From NCBI RefSeq assembly GCF_012224145.1, contig NZ_CP041030.1, forward strand, positions 1,054,001 through 1,118,000: a stretch of DNA of 64,000 nt. Direction: 5' to 3'. The stretch is from Francisella sp. LA112445 (lineage in GTDB: Bacteria; Pseudomonadota; Gammaproteobacteria; Francisellales; Francisellaceae). Positions within the stretch are counted from its first letter, which is position 1; each line of letters opens with the position of its first letter. Both the position numbers and the translations under genes were made by a program. This document shows, one piece after another, positions 10,066-18,366 of the stretch. Under the pieces are notes generated by a model. The model was not told where the DNA came from. It was given only the letters and a program-made list of their open reading frames with translations, and did no database searches.

Positions 10066-10094
10066 ATATTGTTGTATAGCAACTTTTATGATTT
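10066..10094 (+). repeat. Direct repeat, downstream copy, after the TauD-type gene
   Basis: This is the second copy of the 29-base element at 8986-9014 (three mismatches). It begins 11 bases after the dioxygenase stop codon. It is probably the leader of a lost second dioxygenase copy whose 3' end survives at 11413-11517, with the phosphatase gene now between them. Confidence 0.65.
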
Positions 10095-10213
10095 ATTTAT
10101 TAGTGTATTTGGAAACTTTCTAGTCTATCAAAGATAATTAATAGTTATGTAATTTAATCACAAATTTATTTAATAGATAAGAAAAATAAACTTTTAACTA
10201 AAGGAATATTTAC

Positions 10214-11356
10214 ATGAATTTAAAAAAGGTTACTACATTACTAGCTACTGGTTTATTCAGTATATCAATGGGGTTTTCTGCAGATAATGTTACTGTAAAA
10301 AAAGATAACTCTATATCTAATGGCAAACTTATATTCGCTGCGACTTTGATTAGGCATGGAGATAGAACTCCATATATGCCAATTAAAAATCCTCAATATA
10401 GCTATTCATGGAAAGGCGGTAATGGCGAATTAACACCTCTTGGAATGAGACAAGAGTATAAACTTGGAAAGCATATAAGACAACTTTATATGGATAAATA
10501 TCATCTTTTACCAAAAACATACTCTAATGGAACAATTATATCTTTAGCAGGACAAGAAAATAGACTAGTTGTTAGTACTGAATCCTTTTTATATGGTCTA
10601 TATCCTCTTGGGACAGGTCCAAAACTAGATTCAGGCTTACCTGCATTGCCAGGGGCGTTAAATCCAATTCCTATATTTACTTTGCCAAATGCTCCAGTAT
10701 TTGATATTGGATCTGGAAAAGAGTCTCAAGTATTTAATAAACTTGCAGAAAAAGAAGTTCACACACAAGCTGTATGGAAAAAATATAATGATGAAATATC
10801 TAATAAACAGTTAGACAAATGGTCAAAAATTGCAGGATATAAAATAACAAATCTTTCTGATGCAGGTGGATTTTTTGATGATTTACATGTTCGTACTATC
10901 TACAATGTTCCTTTCCCTAAAGGTATTAGCATGAAAACTTATGATAAGTATTATCCATTAAGTAATTGGGCAGGTTTATATGAGCTTGGTCCAAAAAATA
11001 TTGGAGATTTACTTGGATCACCATTCTTAGGTAACTTAAATAAATATTTGTCATCAAAAATTAATGATCAGAATACGAAGCTTAAGTACGTTGTTTATGG
11101 AGGTCATGATACTACTATAGCAATAGTGATGAGTGCTCTTGGTGACCCTATATATAAAAACCCTCATTATGCATCATATATGAATTTTGAGTTATTTAAA
11201 ATCAACAATAATTATAGAGTGAATATAACTTATAATGGTAAAGACATTAAGATTCCAGCATGTGACAATAAGAGTTATTGTAGCTATGATAAGTTTAATA
11301 AACTAGTTAATAATGCTTTAGCTCAAAGAAATAAAATGCTTAGTAAATATAAATAA
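10214..11356 (+). CDS. Secreted histidine acid phosphatase
   Basis: A 380-residue protein with a typical Sec signal peptide (residues 1 to about 23, KK followed by a hydrophobic run ending near GFSA). The catalytic RHGDRTPY is at residues 48-55 and the partner YGGHDTTIA, holding the proton-donor HD pair, is near residues 294-302. Branch 2 histidine phosphatases hydrolyse phosphomonoesters through a phosphohistidine. Export to periplasm or medium is expected. The start is supported by AAGGAAT 9 bases before the ATG. It appears to sit inside the remains of a duplicated dioxygenase locus. Confidence 0.88.
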   Translation: MNLKKVTTLLATGLFSISMGFSADNVTVKKDNSISNGKLIFAATLIRHGDRTPYMPIKNPQYSYSWKGGNGELTPLGMRQEYKLGKHIRQLYMDKYHLLPKTYSNGTIISLAGQENRLVVSTESFLYGLYPLGTGPKLDSGLPALPGALNPIPIFTLPNAPVFDIGSGKESQVFNKLAEKEVHTQAVWKKYNDEISNKQLDKWSKIAGYKITNLSDAGGFFDDLHVRTIYNVPFPKGISMKTYDKYYPLSNWAGLYELGPKNIGDLLGSPFLGNLNKYLSSKINDQNTKLKYVVYGGHDTTIAIVMSALGDPIYKNPHYASYMNFELFKINNNYRVNITYNGKDIKIPACDNKSYCSYDKFNKLVNNALAQRNKMLSKYK

Positions 11357-11412
11357 TAAGCATTCATCAAAAGAATAAAATCAATAACAATTTTCTTAAT
11401 TTCAGCCTCATA

Positions 11413-11517
11413 AAAATATTTAGGATTTTCCTTTATGATTATAAGCATTATGAGGTAACAAAACCGAAAGGTATACGACTTCAAAACTATATAAAAGTTG
11501 TCCTTGGTATGGTTTAA
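11413..11517 (+). pseudogene. 3' remnant of a second TauD-type dioxygenase gene
   Basis: The frame containing FRIFLYDYKHYE (TTT at 11419) and then YIKVVLGMV before the TAA at 11515-11517 lines up residue by residue with the last 40 or so residues of the intact gene at 9051 (FRVLLYAFKYYE, and YIKIVPDMVC). No start codon or upstream coding sequence accompanies it, so it is a decayed tail. It ends two bases before the stop of the minus-strand thioesterase-like gene. Confidence 0.72.
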
Positions 11518-11518
11518 A

Positions 11519-12019
11519 CTATTTATGCTTATTATTAAAATACTCTCTATCTGCTATATATATTGTTTTAGTGGCTTTAGCATAGATATTTTTTTCTAGA
11601 TCTTCATAGCATACAGGTAAACTAACTATTGATTTATTTTTAGTTTGAACATCTTTTTTGATGTTAGTTATAGTTTCCTCAGATAATAAAAATCTAGCAT
11701 ATACATGATCAGTAATTGGTTTAAGATAATCTATGCTTGCTGATAAATCCCATACAACATAATCATCACCAAGAATCCTACATAATTGAATAGGATATAT
11801 TGGATCTAATGAAGAATATATTGCACCCCCAAAACCTGTACCATGATAGTTTTTAGTATTTTCATTTAGGTTAAATCTCAAATGAACTTCAAGAAAATCG
11901 TTAGATACAAATAAAATTTCTCCACCAGTCGCTACAAAAGCGGGTAATTCATTAAATCTTTTTATAAGCTGCTCAGATTGCTCACCTGATTTCTTATCTG
12001 TTTTAAAGATTGGATTCAT
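11519..12019 (-). CDS. Hot-dog fold thioesterase-like protein (DUF4442/PaaI type)
   Basis: A 166-residue protein. The segment NYHGTGFGGAIYSSLDPIYPIQL (about residues 57-79) has the buried-helix pattern of hot-dog thioesterases and DUF4442 proteins, and the alternating strands after it (VVWDLSASIDYLKPIT, VYARFLL) fit the same fold. A role in acyl-CoA or acyl-ACP turnover is likely but the substrate is unknown. It is the last gene of a minus-strand run beginning at folB, 13 bases after the hydrolase gene. Confidence 0.68.
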   Translation of the reverse strand: MNPIFKTDKKSGEQSEQLIKRFNELPAFVATGGEILFVSNDFLEVHLRFNLNENTKNYHGTGFGGAIYSSLDPIYPIQLCRILGDDYVVWDLSASIDYLKPITDHVYARFLLSEETITNIKKDVQTKNKSIVSLPVCYEDLEKNIYAKATKTIYIADREYFNNKHK

Positions 12020-12032
12020 ATCTTATTAATTT

Positions 12033-12953
12033 TTATCTTTTATTAATAAAATCTATAGTTTTATCTAAAGCTATTTTAGCATTTGGTAATGGACTAATGC
12101 CAATTATTGTCATAAAACCATGATACATCTCGTCATCATAATGAGTTTCAACTAAAGTTCCTTGTTCTTTAAGTTTTTTCTCATAAGCATAGACCCCATC
12201 AATTAAAATATCATGAGTAGCCGATACTATTAATGTATCAGGTTGCTTTGTTGCTTCATAAAACAAAGGAGAAATCTTAGGCTCTCTTAATCTTTTAGGT
12301 TGAGATAATATTTCATCACCAAGATAAGCTTTAAGCATCATTTCACACCACTCTGCAGTTAAATGATATTTGTATTCATCAAACTTATGGTTACTTTCGT
12401 ATTTTGTATACATATCAACTGCTGGGTAAAATAGTACTTGTGCTTTAGGCATAATTTGCTGGCGCTCATGACAAATTATAGTCACAAGATTTCCCCCAGC
12501 ACTATCTCCCATTACAAAGATATTTTTAGGATCTATATTAAATTTGCTAATATTTTGATATAACCAATCATAAGCAAATAATGCATGATCAACAGCAGCA
12601 GGGTATTTATGCTCAGGAGCTAAACCATAAGCAAGTGAGAAAATATCAAAATTTCCTTGATCACAAAGATAACGACATACATGATCATAAGTATCAATCG
12701 AATTTAGAGACCATCCACCTCCATGAATAAAAAGCAGAGCTTTACCATTTGGCTTTTTAGACCTATAGTGTCTTAGTATAGTATTATTCTCTAATTTTAT
12801 ATCTTCTTCGAGAATATCAGGACGAGGAATTCTTTTAATTTGATCAATAGATAGACTTTTAAAGATTTCACGCTGCTCTCTTAAATCTAACTTTTTTATT
12901 CGTCGAACTTCAGGAGTATCTAATATTGCTTCTAAACTTGGATGATATGGCAT
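12033..12953 (-). CDS. Alpha/beta hydrolase of the hormone-sensitive-lipase family
   Basis: A 306-residue esterase-like protein. LLFIHGGGWSLNS near residues 72-84 is the HGGGW oxyanion motif of the HSL family, VMGDSAGGN near residues 147-155 carries the nucleophile serine, the acid aspartate is in SATHDILIDG and the histidine in MYHGFMTI near residue 282. It probably hydrolyses short acyl esters in the cytoplasm. It lies between the hot-dog protein and folKP in one minus-strand run with short gaps, which suggests co-transcription but not a folate role. Confidence 0.82.
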   Translation of the reverse strand: MPYHPSLEAILDTPEVRRIKKLDLREQREIFKSLSIDQIKRIPRPDILEEDIKLENNTILRHYRSKKPNGKALLFIHGGGWSLNSIDTYDHVCRYLCDQGNFDIFSLAYGLAPEHKYPAAVDHALFAYDWLYQNISKFNIDPKNIFVMGDSAGGNLVTIICHERQQIMPKAQVLFYPAVDMYTKYESNHKFDEYKYHLTAEWCEMMLKAYLGDEILSQPKRLREPKISPLFYEATKQPDTLIVSATHDILIDGVYAYEKKLKEQGTLVETHYDDEMYHGFMTIIGISPLPNAKIALDKTIDFINKR

Positions 12954-12966
12954 TGTTTAATTCCTT

Positions 12967-14232
12967 TTAAATTTTATGTACTCTTATAATTTCAATATTT
13001 AATTTTTCTAACTTTCTTGAAAGCTCTCTAGTTGCGCTATCTAAGGATTTTAGATCACTATCTTTTGTTAATCCTAATATTGATGGTTTACGAGAGTGAC
13101 CAATCAGTGCTTTTAAACCTAATATATCTTTTATTTTAACAATATTTTCTAATAAATATTTTGCAGTATCTGCTTTTTTACCAAAACCAAAACCAACATC
13201 AAAGAATATATTATCTTTTGGTACTCCATAATTTAGTAAAATATCTTTTTTCTGCTCAATATACTGACAAACTTTTTCTATTGCACCATTTTTATCTAAA
13301 TATTGATCTCTGTTTATTATTCCTAAATTATGAGTTATGACATATTTTTTATCGTACTTTACAATGAGCTTAGCTTTTTCTTCAATATCATTACATTCAA
13401 CATCATTTATCATCCAGATAATATCATGATGTTTATCTAAGATCATTTGCATCACCTCTAATTTACGCGTATCAATACTTATTAAAGGTTTATATTTTAG
13501 ATCTGCAGCAGTTGCTTTAATATCTTCTAGAATCATATCAAGCTTTTTAAATTCTTCATCTATAGATATTGGTTTAGCATTAGGTTTAGTTGATTCAGCT
13601 CCGATATCTATAATTTCAGCTCCATTCTCAATAAGTTCATGTAAATTAAACTTACGCTTATCATCATCAAAATGCCCATCTGAAAAAGATTGGTCTGATA
13701 AGTTTACAATACCCATACGCATAGTATTTGAGAGAGTTTGTTTTAGTTTATCTATATTATCAAGCTCTTTTAATCTTAAGCTTAGATCTATCTCTACTTT
13801 TTGAGGATGATGCCAACCTTTGGATAACTCTAATAACGGAGCTAAAGCAAAATTCCGATTAAGTAGCTCTTTATGAGGGATTGTAAGCTCATCAGTTTCT
13901 AGAATCAAATCTTCAGCAGCTAGAATATCTAGATCAATAACTCTTGGCGACCAGACAGGGGCATTTGGATCTCTTCCAATATTTTTTTCAATATTTTTTA
14001 GAATAGTTAAAAGTTTATTAGGATCTAGAGTTGAACTAATCTTTACAGCTGTATTTATAAAATTAATATCCCAATTTTTAGGAGCATCTTCTTTAAGTAG
14101 TGCTTTGCTACTATATAAGCTCGCTTTTCTTATAACTTTTATTTCTTTATGTGAGTCTAAAGCCTGTATAGCTAGATGTATATTTTCAAGAGTAAACCCT
14201 ACATTTGTGCCAATTCCTATAATATATTGCAT
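12967..14232 (-). CDS. folKP: FolK-FolP fusion: HPPK and dihydropteroate synthase
   Basis: A 421-residue bifunctional folate enzyme. Residues 1 to about 160 are the pyrophosphokinase (GIGTNVGFTLENI at the start, WSPRVIDLDIL near residue 98). Residues from about 170 to the end are dihydropteroate synthase: IIDIGAESTKPNA near residue 207 and the terminal IGHSRKPSILGL. The DHPS first loop reads NLSDQSFSDG where most enzymes have NVTPDSFSDG; the asparagine and SFSDG are kept. Such a fusion is known in Francisella. It follows folB by 3 bases, and the pABA-producing pab genes lie just across the divergent promoter. Confidence 0.92.
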   Translation of the reverse strand: MQYIIGIGTNVGFTLENIHLAIQALDSHKEIKVIRKASLYSSKALLKEDAPKNWDINFINTAVKISSTLDPNKLLTILKNIEKNIGRDPNAPVWSPRVIDLDILAAEDLILETDELTIPHKELLNRNFALAPLLELSKGWHHPQKVEIDLSLRLKELDNIDKLKQTLSNTMRMGIVNLSDQSFSDGHFDDDKRKFNLHELIENGAEIIDIGAESTKPNAKPISIDEEFKKLDMILEDIKATAADLKYKPLISIDTRKLEVMQMILDKHHDIIWMINDVECNDIEEKAKLIVKYDKKYVITHNLGIINRDQYLDKNGAIEKVCQYIEQKKDILLNYGVPKDNIFFDVGFGFGKKADTAKYLLENIVKIKDILGLKALIGHSRKPSILGLTKDSDLKSLDSATRELSRKLEKLNIEIIRVHKI

Positions 14233-14235
14233 ATA

Positions 14236-14589
14236 TTAATTCCTAATAATAAAACTAGCCGTTTTCATTTGAGAAACAGGAGGAGCTTTTATAAGTTTTA
14301 AATATTTTAGATTTACATTAGTATAATTTTTTTGAATAAATAAGAATATTTGTTTGGCTAAATATTCAATAAGGTTACAACTTATATTATTGCAAAACTC
14401 TTGGATATTATTTCTCAGCGTATAGTAACAGATAGTTTCTTCTAAATTATCAGTATCACTAGCAGAATAATTCTCAGTAAACTCTAGCTCTATATCAAGC
14501 TTAATCATTTGTTTATAAGCTCTTTCTTCAGCAGAACAGCCTAGACTAACATAAATTTCTAATTCATTTAAAAATAAAGATTGTCGCAT
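14236..14589 (-). CDS. folB: FolB, dihydroneopterin aldolase
   Basis: The 117-residue protein has the standard FolB length and motifs: GCSAEERAYKQ near residues 18-28 contains the catalytic glutamate, and KAPPVSQM near residues 101-108 the lysine. It converts dihydroneopterin to 6-hydroxymethyl-dihydropterin, the substrate of the following folKP gene. It is first in the minus-strand run and divergent from the AMP-ligase/pab genes, 79 bases away. Confidence 0.92.
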   Translation of the reverse strand: MRQSLFLNELEIYVSLGCSAEERAYKQMIKLDIELEFTENYSASDTDNLEETICYYTLRNNIQEFCNNISCNLIEYLAKQIFLFIQKNYTNVNLKYLKLIKAPPVSQMKTASFIIRN

Positions 14590-14639
14590 TTTATTAAAAG
14601 ATGTTAAATATAAAATTTTAATTTAATATATCATATTAG

Positions 14640-14667
14640 CAATTACTTAGATAATCAATTACTTAGA
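14640..14667 (+). repeat. Two 12-base direct repeats abutting the AMP-ligase start codon
   Basis: CAATTACTTAGA occurs at 14640-14651 and again at 14656-14667, separated by TAAT, with the ATG of the next gene at 14669. No Shine-Dalgarno is present in this stretch. The repeat lies in the divergent folB/AMP-ligase promoter region and could be a tandem regulator site. Confidence 0.6.
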
Positions 14668-14668
14668 A

Positions 14669-16051
14669 ATGAGTCAACTTAGAAATTTTTTAGAAAATAT
14701 AAAAAATCATAATGAAGATAGGTATATTTTCTTTGCTAATGGAAAATACTCATATAAAGAAATCTTAGAAAAATCTTATCGTTTAGCAAGATTTCTTGAA
14801 TCTTATAAATATAAAAAAATATTTTCTAATCTAAAAAATTCACCATTATCAATTAGTTTATATATAGCTAGCTGGATAGCAGATATAGATCTTTTTGTAC
14901 CAATTAATCCTCGACTAATTGATTCAGAGCTTGAAGGAATACTAGAGGATAATTCACTATTTATAACAGATAAAGCATCTCATTTAGAATTAGATAAATT
15001 GGAAATACTTTATATAAGAAATGAAGTAGACTTTTTTAAAAACTTACCTAAAACACAAGACTATAAAATATTTGAAAAAACTATAGTAGCTCATGTAAGC
15101 TCAGGAACAACAGGTTTCTATCAGAAACATCTCCACAATATTGATCAGATTATAGAATATGCACAAAATAGAGTTGATGATTTAGGTCTGCAATCTAATG
15201 ATCATCTTTTAGTAGCCTTATCAATAAATCATGCATTTGCATTTTCATACCAGATTTTGCCAGCTTTAGTTATGGGGTTAGATATTACAATTATTCCAGA
15301 GTTTAACCCCAAACTAGTTGCTGAAATTATTAATCAATCTAATATAACAGCTTTAGCGTTATTACCAACGATGTATCATTTCTTAACCCAAGAGAATGTT
15401 ACTAAAAATCACAATTTACGCTATTTAAGTGTTGCTGGAGATATAGCATCAGAATCTTTGAGTAATTTAGTCAAACAAAAGTTAGGTATACCATTATTAA
15501 ATGGAATTGGTATGACAGAAGTTTTTGGCTACGGTCAAAATATAAATGCTAGTAGCTCTAATACTATAAAGATTTTCTCAGATACTAAAGTGAAGATCTC
15601 TAAATTTACAAATAATAACTATGGTAAGATCTTTATTAAAAATAATATTCTTCCTTTAAACAATAAGGATGAATGGTTAGAAACTGGGGATATTGGCAGT
15701 TTTGATAATCAAAAATATGAGCTTACTTTTTATGGTAGGTATAAAGATATTATAATCAAATGTGGCTCAAATATATCACCAATTGAATTAGAAAATTCTA
15801 TTTTAAAAATACCTGGAATTAAAAGCTGTGTAGTTGTTGGAAAATACGATAAAATATGGGGAGAAAATATTTGGGCATTTTTAGTTACTGAAAATAAATA
15901 TTCGTTAGACTCTATAAATAAAGAGCTTACTAAATATGTATCTGAATATAAGAAGCTAGATGGCATCTTATATCTTGATAAGATCCCTATGACAGTAACA
16001 GGTAAGATAGATAGAAAAAAGCTAAAAGAATTAATAAACAATGAGCTCTAA
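14669..16051 (+). CDS. AMP-forming acyl/aryl-CoA synthetase-like protein
   Basis: A 460-residue class I adenylate-forming enzyme. The P-loop HVSSGTTGFYQKH lies near residues 145-157, GIGMTEVFGYGQ near 281-292, the ETGDIG aspartate motif near 338, and the C-terminal lysine loop VTGKIDRKKL near 446. These enzymes activate a carboxylate as an acyl-AMP, usually then forming a CoA thioester. It overlaps the pabB-pabC fusion by 11 bases and is clearly its operon partner, so an aromatic or acyl acid from the same pathway is a possible substrate, but this is inference. At 460 residues it is short for a typical synthetase. Confidence 0.8.
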   Translation: MSQLRNFLENIKNHNEDRYIFFANGKYSYKEILEKSYRLARFLESYKYKKIFSNLKNSPLSISLYIASWIADIDLFVPINPRLIDSELEGILEDNSLFITDKASHLELDKLEILYIRNEVDFFKNLPKTQDYKIFEKTIVAHVSSGTTGFYQKHLHNIDQIIEYAQNRVDDLGLQSNDHLLVALSINHAFAFSYQILPALVMGLDITIIPEFNPKLVAEIINQSNITALALLPTMYHFLTQENVTKNHNLRYLSVAGDIASESLSNLVKQKLGIPLLNGIGMTEVFGYGQNINASSSNTIKIFSDTKVKISKFTNNNYGKIFIKNNILPLNNKDEWLETGDIGSFDNQKYELTFYGRYKDIIIKCGSNISPIELENSILKIPGIKSCVVVGKYDKIWGENIWAFLVTENKYSLDSINKELTKYVSEYKKLDGILYLDKIPMTVTGKIDRKKLKELINNEL

Positions 16052-17810
16052 AACACTTCCTCAGTTTGCTATATTTGAAGATACTTTGACAAATAGTAAA
16101 AACTATTATTTTTACAATCCTATTAAAGAAATTATTGCTTGTGATAAAGATTCTTTAGATCTAGCTTTTTGTGAGCTAGAGATGCTACAACAACAGGGAC
16201 TATATTTAGCTGGGTATATTAGTTATGAAGCAGGCTATTACCTTAAAGATGAACTAAAAGACTTACGGTTACCTAATAATGATGAGAATTTACTCCATTT
16301 TGTAGCATTTGAAAACCTTAGCTATGATATTCCTAGTTCTTTCTGTAATGAAGAATCTTTAGATTTAATGTTAGATAATATTAGTTTTAATGATTATTTA
16401 GTAGATTTTGAGAAAGTTCAGCAAGCACTTATTAATGGTGAAAGCTATCAGATTAACCTAACTAAAAATATTTACGCAAATTCTAAGTTTAATAGTTTAG
16501 GATTATATGAGAGTTTAAAACAAACACAACTTGTCAAATATGCAGCATATCTACCTTTTTTAAAACCAGATATAATCTCTATTTCACCAGAACTATTTTT
16601 TAAAAAAGAAAACAATAAGATAGTTGTAAATCCTATGAAGGGAACTGCTAGACTTAGTGGAGATGAGCAAAAAGATCTAGAAGCATTACAAGAGTTAAAG
16701 TCATGTGATAAGAATAAAGCAGAAAATTTGATAATAGTGGATTTATTAAGAAATGATTTATCAGCAATAGCAGATACTCATACAGTTAAAGTAGATGAAC
16801 TCTTCTCAATAGAAAAATATAAAAATCTTCTACAAATGACATCACAAGTATCTGCTAACATTGACAAACAAATATCATTTAAGAAAATTCTAGATAATTT
16901 ATTTCCATGTGGTTCTATAACAGGAGCTCCTAAAAGAAGAACTATGGAATTGATAGCCAAAATAGAAAGACAGAAACGGGGTGTCTATACCGGAAGTATT
17001 GGTTATATTTTACCTAATAATGATATGTGCTTTAATGTAGCAATTCGTACTATTCAAAAATATCAAAATAATATGCAAATAGGAGTTGGTGGCGGTATAA
17101 CTGTATACTCGGATGCAGAATCTGAATGGCATGAGATGGATACGAAAATAGGGTTTATTAAAAAGATTTATAAGCCAAGCTTTTCTTTGATTGAGAGTCT
17201 TTATTACCATAATGGATTTAAATATTTAAATTTACATTTAGAGCGTCTTGAAAGCTCTGCTAGAAGATTGTTTTTTGATGTAGATATAAATTATATTAAA
17301 AACCGGTTAGAAACTTATTCTACGAAACTAGAGAAAAATAAAGAATATAAGATACGTCTTGAATGTAATTATGATAAGTCTTTTATTATTGAGCATAATC
17401 ATATCGACACAAGAGTCATAAAGCCTATAAAACTAATAATTTGTCCAGAAAAAATAAACTCTAAATACAAATTATTTCAATATAAAACAACTCATGATTC
17501 TACGCGTGGTTTTTATACTCAAATGCATAGTAAGTATATTGCTACAGAAACAGATTGTGAGCTGATATTTTTAAATGAAAATAATTATATTACAGAAACT
17601 AGATTTCATAATATAGTTATACAAAAAGATAAACAGTTCTATACACCAAAGCTAGATGATGGTGTATTAGATGGAGTAGCTAGAAGATCAATGATAATTG
17701 AAAAAAAATTAGAGCCTAAGCATTTAACTATAAATGATTTAAACTCAGCAGATAAAATATATCTTATTAATAGTGTTAGAGGTTTGATACCTGCATACCT
17801 AGAGGTCTAA
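16041..17810 (+). CDS. pabB: PabB-PabC fusion: aminodeoxychorismate synthase component I and lyase
   Basis: A 589-residue fusion. Residues 1 to about 370 are PabB, which makes 4-amino-4-deoxychorismate: MKGTARL near residue 200, ENLIIVDLLRNDL near 231, and CGSITGAPKRRTMELIA near 291. From about 375 the protein becomes a class IV aminotransferase-fold lyase (LHLERLESSARRLFFD, LDDGVLDGVARR), the PabC activity that releases pyruvate to give p-aminobenzoate. The ATG overlaps the end of the AMP-ligase gene, and pabA follows 1 base after the stop. Confidence 0.9.
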   Translation: MSSKTLPQFAIFEDTLTNSKNYYFYNPIKEIIACDKDSLDLAFCELEMLQQQGLYLAGYISYEAGYYLKDELKDLRLPNNDENLLHFVAFENLSYDIPSSFCNEESLDLMLDNISFNDYLVDFEKVQQALINGESYQINLTKNIYANSKFNSLGLYESLKQTQLVKYAAYLPFLKPDIISISPELFFKKENNKIVVNPMKGTARLSGDEQKDLEALQELKSCDKNKAENLIIVDLLRNDLSAIADTHTVKVDELFSIEKYKNLLQMTSQVSANIDKQISFKKILDNLFPCGSITGAPKRRTMELIAKIERQKRGVYTGSIGYILPNNDMCFNVAIRTIQKYQNNMQIGVGGGITVYSDAESEWHEMDTKIGFIKKIYKPSFSLIESLYYHNGFKYLNLHLERLESSARRLFFDVDINYIKNRLETYSTKLEKNKEYKIRLECNYDKSFIIEHNHIDTRVIKPIKLIICPEKINSKYKLFQYKTTHDSTRGFYTQMHSKYIATETDCELIFLNENNYITETRFHNIVIQKDKQFYTPKLDDGVLDGVARRSMIIEKKLEPKHLTINDLNSADKIYLINSVRGLIPAYLEV

Positions 17811-17811
17811 A

Positions 17812-18366
17812 ATGGTTTTATATATTGATCATTATGATTCATTTACTAATATTATAGTTGACTATATAACCTACCTTGGGCATGAGGTATGTATCAAAAA
17901 AACAGATCAGGAAATAGATGATATCACTCAGTATAGTCATATCATAATTGGTCCAGGTCCAGGACATCCTAATGAGCTAAAAGATAAATACTCAGTTATT
18001 GAGTACTGTGAGCAAAATAATATACCTTTACTAGGAATATGCTTAGGTCATCAATTAATAGCTCAATATTATGGCTCTAATATAATAAAAGCTAAACAAA
18101 TATATCATGGAAAGCTTTCCAGAATCTCTCAAATAAAAAAATCTAAACTATATAAGAATCTTGCCGATAGCTTTGATGTTACGCGTTATCACTCGCTAAT
18201 AGTTGATAAAATTATAGATCCCTTAGTGATCATAGCTATGACAGGTGATAATGAGATTATGGCCTTTGAACATAAACAAGCAAAAATCTATGGAGTTCAA
18301 TACCATCCCGAAGCATATTTAACAGAGAGTGGTTTAGAGACTTTAAAGAACTTTTTAGAGATCTAA
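17812..18366 (+). CDS. pabA: PabA, glutamine amidotransferase of aminodeoxychorismate synthase
   Basis: A 184-residue class I glutamine amidotransferase. GPGPGHPNE forms the oxyanion region near residue 44, GICLGHQ near residues 75-81 holds the catalytic cysteine, and QYHPEAYLTESG near residues 162-173 holds the catalytic His and Glu. It supplies ammonia to PabB. TrpG is an alternative by family, but adjacency to the pabB-pabC fusion decides for PabA. Its Shine-Dalgarno (AGAGGT) lies inside the upstream gene. The stop codon overlaps that of the convergent MFS gene. Confidence 0.9.
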   Translation: MVLYIDHYDSFTNIIVDYITYLGHEVCIKKTDQEIDDITQYSHIIIGPGPGHPNELKDKYSVIEYCEQNNIPLLGICLGHQLIAQYYGSNIIKAKQIYHGKLSRISQIKKSKLYKNLADSFDVTRYHSLIVDKIIDPLVIIAMTGDNEIMAFEHKQAKIYGVQYHPEAYLTESGLETLKNFLEI

